DNA of 27,928 nucleotides from an uncultured Peptococcaceae bacterium (GTDB lineage: Bacteria > Bacillota > Peptococcia > Peptococcales > Peptococcaceae). A program made the position numbers and the translations under genes. The DNA is taken from positions 1 to 27,928 of the forward strand of contig CABUKW010000022.1 of NCBI GenBank assembly GCA_902492275.1. The letters run 5' to 3'. Positions 9,401 through 17,164 of the stretch are shown in pieces. Each line of letters begins with the position of its first letter. The first letter of the stretch is position 1. The notes beneath the pieces were generated by a model. It searched no databases and had not been told where the DNA came from. It worked only from the letters and a program-made list of their open reading frames with translations.

Positions 9401-9629
9401 TACAGCCGGCAAGGTGCATATTGATGCCATGTTCGTCGACGAGGGCTTCGGCTCGCTGAGCGAGGAAACCCGCAATCAGGCCATTGCCATTTTAAATGAG
9501 CTGTCGGAGGGCAAACGGTTGGTGGGCATCATCTCCCATGTCAGTGAGTTGAAGGCGCAAATCGAAAACAAGCTGGTGGTCAGCAAAACGGAAAAGGGCA
9601 GCAGCGTGAGATGGGAATTGACCAATTAA
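6462..9629 (+). CDS. sbcC: Exonuclease SbcC (Rad50-type ATPase subunit)
   Basis: A 1055-residue SMC-like ATPase partner of SbcD. It has a Walker A GDTGSGKTT (33-41), a long Gln-rich coiled coil interrupted at the middle by the zinc hook CPVC (534-537), a second coiled-coil arm, and the C-terminal ATPase half with signature LSGGES (from 958) and Walker B ending VDEGFGSL (D993, E994). This is the standard Rad50/SbcC order, and the hook dimerises two arms through a shared zinc. The start is GTG, directly abutting the sbcD stop (TGA GTG), so translation is probably coupled. The coiled coil is unusually full of glutamine (QQQ runs from CAG codons), as in the upstream DUF445 protein. All key motifs are intact and the length is normal. 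Confidence 0.95.
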   Translation: MKPLYLKMTAFGSYQEAEIDFTAVDHGLFLITGDTGSGKTTIFDAMTFALFDETSGGQRNGEMMRSQYARPDVITEVQFRFLYHDEVYTVIRKPRQTRYKKIVDEQGTERYEKLKTLFGPEVELILPDGSIYPGKKPETDRKIKDIIGLEASQFTQIAMLAQGDFLKLLHASSKERMQIFAKIFDTRIYRIIEELLQQWAKSSGEALAQNREAIEREMERFQCMERSQYAEAFAGSPKFSESAQEELLALAEQIVLEAEQHRAALETQLQADEKELEQLQQMLHGAEVLNRLFEQCAALKQEQQQLAAQQTEMAQLAEKLAVAEKAALVQTLEREYQDKKREQDALGQQITALQQQIGAQQQKTAQLEQQAEEQRRSMEQEEPALSRAIMTIEANLPQYAAYESAWQQRQQCSRQGQERDQQLQQCQQQLEQQLNQLEQDQAQRNSLEAQLEPVDMIGLRIERLEERKTALTELIQAQQQLEQLKRNGTVSRRSQQQAQQQWQQQQEHYQQRYQIFLDSQAAILAENLQEGQPCPVCGSVHHIRLARQAGQLVDNEAIKQEHSLLEQKEAIYRQETDKLTAVIQEYRAKAEAVNQTGRKVLGDSFDAAKWAPDEIEKALLAVQQQLADEQQKKTQAERRTAQLASCKQQIQQREQTIQQQRELLQTLTEQKQQTDVQLAALKSQLASMKQQLQHADKQAAEQELTVLQRKLQTLKRAQQTAEQQWNQARETLSQLQGNLHAREGSLKDTAAKCQQAQRLWQQGLKQQGFDSEAAYWAAVMEAEARQAGKAALEQYQQQVTANKAQLQTVQSSIQGQQSVDVSLYQEKIAARKRQIEINRQTSTVLYNLIAVDRQALKQVQDLYEQRKTLHQQYILLSNLDNTANGRLAGKHMKFQTYIQRRYFKKIIENANRRLYTMSNHQFILQCRDLEDLGAQGQVGLDLDVYSIVNDQTRDVKTLSGGESFMAALAMALGMADFIQHTAGKVHIDAMFVDEGFGSLSEETRNQAIAILNELSEGKRLVGIISHVSELKAQIENKLVVSKTEKGSSVRWELTN

Positions 9630-9731
9630 GAAGCCGTGCAGCGGAAGCAGTCGATCAAACGGGAGAACAAAACTCCCCTATGATCAGCGATTTCTTGATA
9701 GTCGCTTAAAAATTTCATTTTTATTTTCCAA

Positions 9732-9788
9732 GGCTCTCAGCAGCTTGGGGCGGTACAAAATGTACGAACCGGACGCTGGGGGCTTTTT
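9732..9788 (+). terminator. Probable terminator after sbcC
   Basis: GGCTCTCAGC (9732-9741) pairs with GCTGGGGGCT (9775-9784) through ten pairs, three of them G-U, and runs into TTTTT. The enclosed 33 bases can fold a small inner hairpin (GTAC-AAAAT-GTAC). It lies about 100 bases after the sbcC stop and just before the marR control region. Two weaker hairpins (9661-9677 and about 9688-9707) lie between. Confidence 0.55.
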
Positions 9789-9816
9789 GTTGTACAGAAA
9801 TGATTTTTAATTTCTA

Positions 9817-9883
9817 ACAGGTTTCCTGTAGAAAATACTTGACAATGTTACAGGTACCTGCTAAATTAATAACAGGTACCTGT
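9817..9883 (+). promoter_or_regulatory. Promoter with three palindromic operators for marR and the ABC exporter
   Basis: A consensus TTGACA (9839-9844), a 17-base spacer and TAAATT (9862-9867) form the likely promoter. Three copies of one dyad surround it: ACAGGTTTCCTGT (9817-9829), ACAGGTACCTGC (9850-9861, between -35 and -10) and a perfect ACAGGTACCTGT (9872-9883, just after the -10). Their centres are about 32 and 22 bases apart, close to whole helical turns. The first gene downstream encodes a MarR regulator, so autorepression through these sites is the natural inference. Confidence 0.8.
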
Positions 9884-9907
9884 TGAAAAATGAAAGGAGT
9901 CATTGGG

Positions 9908-10534
9908 ATGTATGATACAGAGTTGGAACTTCAAGAGAAGCTGATAAGACTGCAATGGCTGCTGCGGCAGCGGCAGATGACGGAAATGGCGGCGCATGGC
10001 CCTTTTGCCGATACCAGTCGGGGACAGGGGCGCGTATTGGCGTTATTGAAGATGCAGCCGGAAATCAGCACGAAAGATTTGGCCTATTTACTGAATATCC
10101 GGCAGCAATCACTGAATGAATTGTTGAATCGTTTGGAGAAAGGCGGTTATGTGGAGAGAAAGCCATCGGCAGCCGATCGGCGTGTACTGATGGTGCAGCT
10201 AACGGAGAAGGGCAAAACGGTGCAGCAGCCGAGAAACCATTATGCCGATATCTTCGATTGCCTGGAGGAAGCAGAGCAGAAAGCCTTTGGCATCTATCTT
10301 GATCGTATTATTGCCGCTTTAGAGCAGAAGCTTGGCATGACAGCGCAGGAACTGGAGGAATGGAGCAACCGGATACGGACTGCCCAATGGGAGCGTATGA
10401 TGCAGATGAGAGCCGGAACAATGCCAAAGTGGCCCTATGGACAGGAAGCAGCAGAACATGGGCAGTCCTTGGCGCAAAACAGGGATGCTATTTCAGAACC
10501 GGATTCCGTAACAGAAGATGGTTTGGAAGACTAG
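9908..10534 (+). CDS. MarR family transcriptional regulator of the exporter operon
   Basis: A 208-residue regulator with a MarR-type winged helix: STKDLAYLLNIRQQSLNELL is the helix-turn-helix, followed by RLEKGGYVERKPSAADRR, the wing, and VQLTEKGK. Such proteins bind palindromes as dimers and release on binding a small molecule. The palindromes at 9817-9883 are the obvious target, and the next two genes encode a drug-exporter-type ABC pair, so it probably controls exporter level in response to a toxic substrate. I start at ATG 9908 because GGAG (9896-9899) sits 8 bases upstream; an earlier in-frame ATG at 9890 precedes that site. The protein is longer than most MarR members (about 140-150 residues), with an acidic, low-complexity C-terminal tail of about 50 residues. 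Confidence 0.88.
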   Translation: MYDTELELQEKLIRLQWLLRQRQMTEMAAHGPFADTSRGQGRVLALLKMQPEISTKDLAYLLNIRQQSLNELLNRLEKGGYVERKPSAADRRVLMVQLTEKGKTVQQPRNHYADIFDCLEEAEQKAFGIYLDRIIAALEQKLGMTAQELEEWSNRIRTAQWERMMQMRAGTMPKWPYGQEAAEHGQSLAQNRDAISEPDSVTEDGLED

Positions 10535-10542
10535 GAGGGCTT

Positions 10543-12306
10543 ATGGCAACCATATTGCGTTATTTGCAAAAGCAGGATTGGCTGTTTATGCTGTACAGCC
10601 TAATCGCTATCATCTTTCAGGTATGGCTCAGCCTGAAGCTGCCCGATTATATGTCGGAGATAACCAAGCTGGTGAAGACAGAGGGCAGCGCTATGGGGCA
10701 GATTCTGATTGCCGGCGGCAAAATGCTGCTTTGTGCCGTGGGCAGTCTGGCAGCGGCAGTGATAACCGGATTTTTTGTAGCAAAGGCCTCTGCCAGCATC
10801 TCAATGCGACTGCGGGAGGCATTGTTCCATAAAACGATGATGCTTTCCATGGAGACGTTGAATCAGTTTTCTACAGATAGTCTGATTACCCGCTCCACCA
10901 ATGATATTACGCAAGTGAAAATGGCAGTGATGATGGGCTTGCAGATTGGCGTTAGAGCGCCGATTATGGCAGTGTGGGCCATTTTGAAAATATATGGAAA
11001 GAGCGAGCTGTGGACGGCGGTAACAGCTATCTTTGTCTGCATTCTGCTTGCCATGCTGGGAACGCTGTTCGCCCTCGTCATTCCCAAGTTTACAATACTG
11101 CAAAGGCTGACCGACAATTTAAACCGCGTGGCCAGAGAGCAGCTGACAGGGCTTCGGGTAGTCCGCGCTTATGGTGCAGAAGCTTATCAGGAGGCCAAGT
11201 TCGAGCGTGCCAATCGGAAGCTGACAGAAACCAACCTGTTTACCAACCGGCTAATGGCCATTGTCAGTCCGGGCATGCAGCTGATTATGTCCGGCTTAAC
11301 GTTGACCATATATTGGACTGGCGTTGCTATCATAAACAAGGCAGATATGGTTGATCGGCTGCATATTTTTTCCGATATGATTGTATTTTCGTCCTATGCG
11401 GCCCAAGTCATTTCAGCGTTTATGATGATGACGATGATGCTGGTGATGATTCCGCGGGCGGTTGTTTCCGTAAAACGGATTTGTGAGGTCTTGAACGCAG
11501 AAAGCAGTATGGCGGACGGAACAGCACAGACTGGAGAAGCCGAACGGCAGGGGGAAATTCAGTTTCGCCATGTGAGCTTTCGTTACCCCGATGGAGCTGG
11601 CGATGTCCTGCAGGATATCAGCTTTACAGTCCGGCCCGGTGAAACGTTGGCCTTGATTGGCCCCACAGCCAGCGGCAAGAGTACTTTGGTAAATCTGATT
11701 CCCCGTTTTTATGATGTGACAGCAGGCGAGGTGCTGATAGACGGCATAAATGTTCAACAGTACAAGCAGGAAGCGCTGCGCCAGCGGTTAGGCTATGTAT
11801 CGCAGGAAACCGTGCTGTTCAGCGGAACTGTCGCTTCCAATGTGGCCTATGGTGATAACGGGCAGGGCGCAGCTGATGAAAAGCGGATAGAAAAATCGCT
11901 GGAAATTGCGCAGGCGGCAGAGTTTGTAGCCGCTATGGAGGATGGCTGCAACGCTGCCATTGCCAGAAGCGGAGCCAATATTTCCGGCGGGCAGAAGCAG
12001 CGGCTGGCCATTGCCAGAGCAGTATGCCGTCAGCCGCAAATTTATATTTTTGACGATTGCTTTTCCGCGCTGGATTATCAGACGGACCGCAGGCTGCGGC
12101 AAAAGCTGCGGCAGGAAACAGCAGGTGCAACGACCATTATTGTGGCGCAGCGCATTGGTACCATTTTAGACGCCGATAAAATTATTGTGCTGGATAACGG
12201 CAGAATGGTAGGCATGGGCAAACACAAGGAGCTGCTGGAAACCTGTCCTGTTTATCAGGAGATTGCCAAATCTCAGCTTTCAGAGGAGGACTTGCGATAT
12301 GCCTGA
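10543..12306 (+). CDS. ABC exporter half-transporter, degenerate ATP-site subunit
   Basis: A 587-residue half-transporter with an N-terminal six-helix exporter domain (about 1-300) and a C-terminal ATPase domain. Walker A is GPTASGKST (373-381), the Q-loop is YVSQETVLF, and the signature ISGGQ (480-484) is intact. Two catalytic positions are altered: Walker B reads IFDDCFSALD, with Asp505 where a catalytic Glu is expected, and the switch His is Gln536 (VAQR). This is the pattern of the non-catalytic subunit in heterodimeric exporters such as TM287/288, BmrCD and LmrCD. The start ATG 10543 follows GGAGGG by a few bases and lies 8 bases after the marR stop; the frame is open further upstream but overlaps marR. 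It overlaps the next gene by 8 bases. The substrate is unknown; multidrug or lipid export is likely. Confidence 0.9.
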   Translation: MATILRYLQKQDWLFMLYSLIAIIFQVWLSLKLPDYMSEITKLVKTEGSAMGQILIAGGKMLLCAVGSLAAAVITGFFVAKASASISMRLREALFHKTMMLSMETLNQFSTDSLITRSTNDITQVKMAVMMGLQIGVRAPIMAVWAILKIYGKSELWTAVTAIFVCILLAMLGTLFALVIPKFTILQRLTDNLNRVAREQLTGLRVVRAYGAEAYQEAKFERANRKLTETNLFTNRLMAIVSPGMQLIMSGLTLTIYWTGVAIINKADMVDRLHIFSDMIVFSSYAAQVISAFMMMTMMLVMIPRAVVSVKRICEVLNAESSMADGTAQTGEAERQGEIQFRHVSFRYPDGAGDVLQDISFTVRPGETLALIGPTASGKSTLVNLIPRFYDVTAGEVLIDGINVQQYKQEALRQRLGYVSQETVLFSGTVASNVAYGDNGQGAADEKRIEKSLEIAQAAEFVAAMEDGCNAAIARSGANISGGQKQRLAIARAVCRQPQIYIFDDCFSALDYQTDRRLRQKLRQETAGATTIIVAQRIGTILDADKIIVLDNGRMVGMGKHKELLETCPVYQEIAKSQLSEEDLRYA

Positions 12307-14128
12307 AGCGTATGAAGAAAAGAATTTTCGGGAGCGGCCGCCTAGGCCTGTCAGAAGCATCAGCAGAGGCGGCGAAAACCCCCATTCCTTCCGTCAGGCA
12401 GGAAAAGCGTTGCTGCGTTATTGCAAAAAACAGCTGCCTGCCGTTGGCTGTGCTGGTTTGTTGGCGGTGGTAGGTACGCTGCTGACGGTGATTGGGCCGG
12501 AGCAATTTAAGAAGATAACCGATTTAATAACGGATGGTCTATATACTGGAATTGATGCGGAAGCGGTGGCACAGGTTGCATTGCTGTTGGTTTGTTTATA
12601 CGGTTTGGGCTTTTGCTGCAGCTTGCTGCAAGGGATTGTGATGGCCCATGTGACGCAATCCATAGCCGAAGCGCTGCGGCGTGATATTTCTCAAAAAATC
12701 AATCGTCTGCCGCTGCGTTATTTCGATACTACCAGCATCGGCGACACACTCTCTCGTATTACCAACGATGTGGATACGCTCACTCAGGCGCTGGGGCAGA
12801 GTCTTAGCGGCTTTGTAGCACAGGCAGTGCTGTTTTGCGGCACCTTGGCCATGATGCTGTATACCAACTGGATTATGACACTGTCGGCTTTGGCCTCCAC
12901 TATTTTGAGCTTCGGTTTGATGTCCCTGCTGGTATCCCGTTCGCAAAGCTATTTTGTGCAGCAGCAGAATGGGCTGGGAAAGCTTAATGGTTTCATTGAG
13001 GAGTATTATACCGGACAAAGCATTGTCAAGGCTTATAACGGCGAAAAAGAAGCCAGACAGCAGTTTCAGACCATGAATAACGAGCTTTATCAATCGGCCT
13101 GGAAAAGCCAGTTTATTTCGGGACTTTCACAGCCTCTAATGAGCTTTGTCAGCAATTTGGGCTATGTAGTCGTCTGCGTTGTAGGCGCTTTGCTGGCTTG
13201 GCGCGGCGCAATTTCCTTTGGCGTAATTGTGGCCTTTATGCTGTATATCAATTTATTCACCGGTACCTTGTCGCAGATTTCGTCTATGCTGATGAACCTG
13301 CAAGCGGCAGCGGCAGCCAGCGAACGGATTTTTGGCTTTTTGGCAGAGCAGGAGCTCAGCGATGAAAGCCAGAAACAAACAGCGCTGGAACAGGTCAAAG
13401 GCGCGGTGGAATTCCGCAGCGTGTGCTTTGGCTACAGCAAAGAAAAAGAGATTCTCCATAATTTTTCGGCCCAGATAAAAGCTGGACAGAAGGTCGCTAT
13501 TGTGGGGCCCACCGGCGCTGGTAAGACAACGTTGGTCAATCTGCTGATGGGCTTTTATGAGCTGGAGAGCGGTGAGATTTTGATTGACGGCATCCCCAGC
13601 AGCCAACTGACGCGAAACGCTTTGCGCAGTCTGTTCTGTATGGTGCTGCAGGACACCTGGCTGTTTGAAGGCACCATTCGGGAAAATATTGCTTACAACA
13701 AGGCAGACGTTTCTCTGGAGGATGTGGAAGCAGCATGTAAGGCGGTGGGCTTACATGCCTTTGTGCAAAGATTGCCAGACGGCTATGATACTGTGCTGAG
13801 CGACCATGTCAGTCTGTCTGTCGGACAAAAGCAGCTGATTACCATTGCGCGGGCTATGGTGCAAAACAGGCCCATGTTAATTTTAGACGAAGCCACCAGC
13901 GCGGTAGATACCCGCACCGAAATTCTTATTCAAAAGGCCATGGACAAACTGATGGCAGGGCGTACCTCTTTTGTCATTGCGCACCGGCTGTCCACCATCC
14001 GCAATGCCGATTTGATTTTGGTGATGAAGGACGGCGACATCATAGAGCGCGGGAATCATGCACAGCTGCTGCAAAAGCGCGGCTTCTACGCCCAACTGTA
14101 TAACAGTCAGTTTGCGCAGGCTATATAG
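12299..14128 (+). CDS. ABC exporter half-transporter, catalytic subunit
   Basis: A 609-residue half-transporter with a charged N-terminal tail (about 45 residues), six predicted membrane helices and an ATPase domain. Walker A is GPTGAGKTT (403-411), the Q-loop is MVLQDTWLF, Walker B is LILDEATSAVD with catalytic Glu531, and the switch is IAHR with His562, all canonical. The signature is altered: LSVGQ (506-510) instead of LSGGQ. The partner keeps the normal signature but lacks the Glu and His. So one composite ATP site is fully canonical and the other is degenerate on both faces, as expected for an obligate heterodimer. The start is ATG 12299 with GGAGGA upstream; an in-frame ATG at 12263 would bury deeper in the preceding gene. 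No clear terminator follows. Confidence 0.9.
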   Translation: MPEAYEEKNFRERPPRPVRSISRGGENPHSFRQAGKALLRYCKKQLPAVGCAGLLAVVGTLLTVIGPEQFKKITDLITDGLYTGIDAEAVAQVALLLVCLYGLGFCCSLLQGIVMAHVTQSIAEALRRDISQKINRLPLRYFDTTSIGDTLSRITNDVDTLTQALGQSLSGFVAQAVLFCGTLAMMLYTNWIMTLSALASTILSFGLMSLLVSRSQSYFVQQQNGLGKLNGFIEEYYTGQSIVKAYNGEKEARQQFQTMNNELYQSAWKSQFISGLSQPLMSFVSNLGYVVVCVVGALLAWRGAISFGVIVAFMLYINLFTGTLSQISSMLMNLQAAAAASERIFGFLAEQELSDESQKQTALEQVKGAVEFRSVCFGYSKEKEILHNFSAQIKAGQKVAIVGPTGAGKTTLVNLLMGFYELESGEILIDGIPSSQLTRNALRSLFCMVLQDTWLFEGTIRENIAYNKADVSLEDVEAACKAVGLHAFVQRLPDGYDTVLSDHVSLSVGQKQLITIARAMVQNRPMLILDEATSAVDTRTEILIQKAMDKLMAGRTSFVIAHRLSTIRNADLILVMKDGDIIERGNHAQLLQKRGFYAQLYNSQFAQAI

Positions 14129-14266
14129 CGGTTCAGACTTCGAATCATATCGTTTGCAGATAGCTCGATCGAAAAAAGCGATAAAGAACAAATGCTTTTG
14201 CTGCACGAATCGTAGTAGGAGATTGTGATATGTTCTAAAGCAGAAAATCAGTTAGGAGGCAGGAAT

Positions 14267-15154
14267 ATGCAAAATGGGCACAAGCAAGGTTTATGGATGC
14301 TGCATGTCGCGGTAATGCTGTTTGGACTATCTGGTGTAATTGGAAAATACATGACCTGCTCCGCAGTGGCGATTACCTGGGGCCGTACCCTTTGCTCCAG
14401 CGCCGTGCTGCTGCTCTTGCTCTTACTGCGCCGGCAGTCGCTAACGGTGCGCTGTTGGCAGGACGGAGCGCTGATGTTTTTGGCCGGTCTTGTGCTGGCA
14501 GTCCATTGGGTTAGCTTTTTTCAGGCGGTGAAGGTAGCTTCGGTGGCAGTCGGCACCATCACCTTTTCCACCTTTCCGTTATTTCTGACGGTTTTGGAGC
14601 CAATTTGTTTTCGAGAGCCATTTCAAAGAAAAAATCTCTTTCTGTCCTTGCTGTTGTTGGCGGGTATTCTGTTGACGATACCAGAATTTTCTGCCAATAA
14701 TCAGATAACCTTGGGCATTCTCTGGGGCCTCGGCAGCAGCGCCTCTTATGCGGTTTTATCACTGCTAAACCGTTATCTGTCTAAGCGCTATGACGGCATG
14801 GCCATCTGCTTTTTTGAGCAGCTCACTGTGGCGGGAACCTTATGGCCGATGCTCTTGTTTTCTCAAACAATCTGGACATCTACAGATATTGGGTGGGTGG
14901 CTGTATTGGGCGTGCTGTGTACCGCTTTGGCATTTTCGCTGTTTGTATATGGTCAGCGCTATCAGTCGGCGCAGACGGCGGGCATTATCTCCGGTTTAGA
15001 GACAGTATACGGCATTCTGTTTGCCATGGTGCTGCTGCAAGAATTTCCCACTTATCGGGAGCTTCTTGGCGGCACAGTGATTGTATCGGCGGTGCTGTTA
15101 TCGGCCGCTGCCCCATGGGAAAATAGGAAAGGCAAACATAGTCTATTCAAATAG
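14267..15154 (+). CDS. EamA/DMT superfamily permease
   Basis: A 295-residue, very hydrophobic protein with about ten predicted membrane helices and the duplicated architecture of EamA (drug/metabolite transporter) proteins. Features include WGRTLCSSAVLLLLLLLRR early, ALTF/GTITFSTFPLF-like helix 4, a central GSSASYAVLSLLNRYL at the start of the second repeat, and a C-terminal SGLETVYGILFAMVLLQE, which is the usual EamA helix-9 region. Members export metabolites or amino acids; the substrate cannot be read here. I start at ATG 14267 because AGGAGG (14254-14259) is 7 bases upstream; an in-frame GTG at 14225 lies ahead of it. The last codons overlap the first BlaI-type operator at 15142-15155, so the following promoter begins inside this gene. 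Confidence 0.85.
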   Translation: MQNGHKQGLWMLHVAVMLFGLSGVIGKYMTCSAVAITWGRTLCSSAVLLLLLLLRRQSLTVRCWQDGALMFLAGLVLAVHWVSFFQAVKVASVAVGTITFSTFPLFLTVLEPICFREPFQRKNLFLSLLLLAGILLTIPEFSANNQITLGILWGLGSSASYAVLSLLNRYLSKRYDGMAICFFEQLTVAGTLWPMLLFSQTIWTSTDIGWVAVLGVLCTALAFSLFVYGQRYQSAQTAGIISGLETVYGILFAMVLLQEFPTYRELLGGTVIVSAVLLSAAAPWENRKGKHSLFK

Positions 15155-15231
15155 AATATTTTACAAAAAGGGGATTGACAAAGCTATTCTATTAGGATAG
15201 ACTATAACTGTAAAAATTCTATTGCAATAGA
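15142..15231 (+). promoter_or_regulatory. Promoter with three BlaI/MecI-type operators
   Basis: TTGACA (15175-15180), a 17-base spacer and TAGACT (15198-15203) form the promoter of the repressor/protease pair. Three 14-base dyads of one design flank and overlap it: TCTATTCAAATAGA (15142-15155), TCTATTAGGATAGA (15188-15201, over the -10) and TCTATTGCAATAGA (15218-15231). The first ends across the stop codon of the permease gene. The gene that follows encodes a BlaI/MecI-family repressor, so these are its likely autoregulatory sites. Confidence 0.8.
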
Positions 15232-15252
15232 ACAGTAAAGGAGAAGCGCTGT

Positions 15253-15606
15253 ATGAAACTGTATGATAGTGAACTGAACATTATGGAATTTCTCTGGCGG
15301 CAGAAAGAGGCCACGGCCAAAGAAATCGCGGCAGAAATGGCCAAAACAGTGGGTTGGAGCAAAACCACAACCTATACCGTATTGAAAAAATGTGTGGAAA
15401 AAGGGGCCGTAAAGCGGCAGGAGCCGGGTTTTCACTGCACGCCGCTTATCAGCATGGAGCAGGTGCAGGCTTACGAAACCCGCGAGCTGATTGACAAGCT
15501 CTACGGCGGCGCGGCAGATCAATTGGTGGCCTCTTTGCTGGGGCAGCAGCAGCTTTCTGCCAAGGAAATCGACAAGCTGAAGCAGCTTATTCAAGAGCTG
15601 GATTGA
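15253..15606 (+). CDS. BlaI/MecI/CopY family transcriptional repressor
   Basis: A 117-residue winged-helix repressor. LYDSELNIMEFLWRQKEATAKEI opens the family, AKTVGWSKTTTYTVLKKCVEKGAV is the recognition helix region (family members read W---TV-T-L-RL--KG), and RQEPGFHCTPLIS corresponds to the wing and the linker before the dimerisation helices. Members repress their own operon and, in beta-lactam systems, are cleaved after the partner membrane protease senses a signal. Here the partner is the M56 protein 11 bases downstream, and three matching palindromes lie upstream. No beta-lactamase or PBP2a gene is nearby, so the true inducer and targets are open. The start has AAAGGAG upstream. Confidence 0.9.
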   Translation: MKLYDSELNIMEFLWRQKEATAKEIAAEMAKTVGWSKTTTYTVLKKCVEKGAVKRQEPGFHCTPLISMEQVQAYETRELIDKLYGGAADQLVASLLGQQQLSAKEIDKLKQLIQELD

Positions 15607-15616
15607 GGGGTGGGGC

Positions 15617-17164
15617 ATGACGTTACTGCAACTGAGCGGCATGGGAACCATTCTCATTCTGCTGATACTGCTTTTGCGCCGTCTGGCAGGCAACCGCTTG
15701 CCGCCAGGCTGTTATCTGCTGCTGTGGCTGCTGGCTGGTCTGCGTTTGCTGCTGCCGGTAGAAATTGCCTCGCCCTGTAGTGTGTACAATTTGCTTCCCG
15801 CAAAGGAGCAGCCTGCAACCTGGATTGGTCAGCCCTCAGAAGGGGCGCTGACTGTAACAGAGCCTGTTTATCGGACGGCAGAGGTTGTCGTTCAAAGCGG
15901 CTCGCTGCCAGTGGCGGGGCCTGTTTTGTTCTGGCTGCTGGGCATGGCGCTCTGCATGGCGGTGGTGCTGGTCAGCCATTGGCGGTGCCGCCGCTGGTAT
16001 GCCTGCTCTCTGCCTGCCGATGAACCTGGCATCCGGCAGTGGCAGGCCAGTCACCGGCTGCGGCGCAGCTATCAAATTCGGCGCTGTGAGTTGGTGCAGG
16101 TGCCTTTTACCTATGGACTTTGGAAGCCGGTCATTGTATTGCCCGCCCGGCAGCAGCTAACAGAGGAACAGCTGCAGATGATTTTGCTCCACGAGTGGAA
16201 TCATATCCGCCATGGGGATGTGCTGTGGCAATGGCTGTTGCTGCTGGTGTGCAGCATACACTGGTTTAATCCGGCTGTGTGGCTGATGTATCGGCTGTGC
16301 CGGCAGGATTTGGAGTTGTTTTGCGATGAAGCCACTGTTAAGCGGCTGGACGGCGCACCGCAGAGCGCGTATGCTTTATTGCTGTTGCAGCAGGCCGCCG
16401 GACGGTCGGGGCAAGGAATCTTGTTCAGTTCCTTCTGTTTTACAGCCTATCGCAACATGAAGGAAAGGGTACAACTGATTATGCAAACAAAGCAAACAAA
16501 AACTTATCGTTGGAAGACAACTGCCATCGCGCTGTTGTTAGGGATAGTGGGCGGCCTCTGCTTCGCCACCTCGGCAACGGCGGCGGAAAGCAACGGGCAG
16601 CTGGCGCAGGCGCTGCGGGACAGCATTACCATTCAGCAGGACACGGTACAATTTCAAATTCCCAAAGGCTATCGCGCCGATAACGGCTGGTCCATTTGGG
16701 TGGCCGGCCGCATGGAGGCTGAGGGAATGGGCGGTATGAGCCGGCATTTTTTTGAAACGGAAAGCCAACAAAACAGTTGGCAGCCGGAACAGGTTTATAC
16801 CATAGAAACAGCTGGAGCGCATTATACCGAGCTGTGGCTGATGGTAAGCTATCCGGCCACAGCCAATAACAACAGCACCATCACCGAAACCTGGAGCCTG
16901 CTGCAGGACGCGGCAGAGGCCGACAGCGACCAACGGCCGCGGCTGCAATGGCCAGTGGATTGGGATGCCTTGGTTGTTACATCAAGCTTTGGAGAGCGGA
17001 TTCATCCCGTCACCAAAGCCGTGCTGAGCAGTGACCATATCTGTATCGGCGGCGAGGGCATTAAAGGCGCCGCAGTGCTGGCCGCAGCCAGCGGTACCGT
17101 TTTGGAAACCGGTTATAGCACTGCTTACGGCAATTACATCATCATCGGCCATACGAAGATTTGA
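15617..17164 (+). CDS. M56 (BlaR1/MecR1-like) sensor protease fused to a degenerate M23 domain, frameshifted
   Basis: A 515-residue frame. The N-terminal half is an M56 membrane metalloprotease with several hydrophobic helices, the zinc motif HEWNH (192-196) and the downstream LELFCDEATVKR motif. Another membrane helix lies near 300-320, then about 130 residues without a family I recognise. From residue 455 an M23 (LytM-like) fold begins: SSFGERIHPVTK, an SSDHICIGG segment, AAASGTVLETGYSTAYGNYIIIGH. The canonical HxGxD is altered: His474 is present but Gly478 takes the Asp place. The frame ends at TGA 17162, mid-domain, and the remainder continues in another frame to 17364. In BlaR1/MecR1 the extracellular domain is a penicillin-binding sensor; here an inactive cell-wall-peptidase-like domain takes that position. 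It is presumably the signalling partner of the repressor upstream. Confidence 0.8.
   Translation: MTLLQLSGMGTILILLILLLRRLAGNRLPPGCYLLLWLLAGLRLLLPVEIASPCSVYNLLPAKEQPATWIGQPSEGALTVTEPVYRTAEVVVQSGSLPVAGPVLFWLLGMALCMAVVLVSHWRCRRWYACSLPADEPGIRQWQASHRLRRSYQIRRCELVQVPFTYGLWKPVIVLPARQQLTEEQLQMILLHEWNHIRHGDVLWQWLLLLVCSIHWFNPAVWLMYRLCRQDLELFCDEATVKRLDGAPQSAYALLLLQQAAGRSGQGILFSSFCFTAYRNMKERVQLIMQTKQTKTYRWKTTAIALLLGIVGGLCFATSATAAESNGQLAQALRDSITIQQDTVQFQIPKGYRADNGWSIWVAGRMEAEGMGGMSRHFFETESQQNSWQPEQVYTIETAGAHYTELWLMVSYPATANNNSTITETWSLLQDAAEADSDQRPRLQWPVDWDALVVTSSFGERIHPVTKAVLSSDHICIGGEGIKGAAVLAAASGTVLETGYSTAYGNYIIIGHTKI

Noticed and set aside
10360..10542. An N-terminal extension of the first ABC subunit
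   Set aside because: It overlaps marR in another frame and lacks a ribosome site; ATG 10543 has a well-placed GGAGGG.
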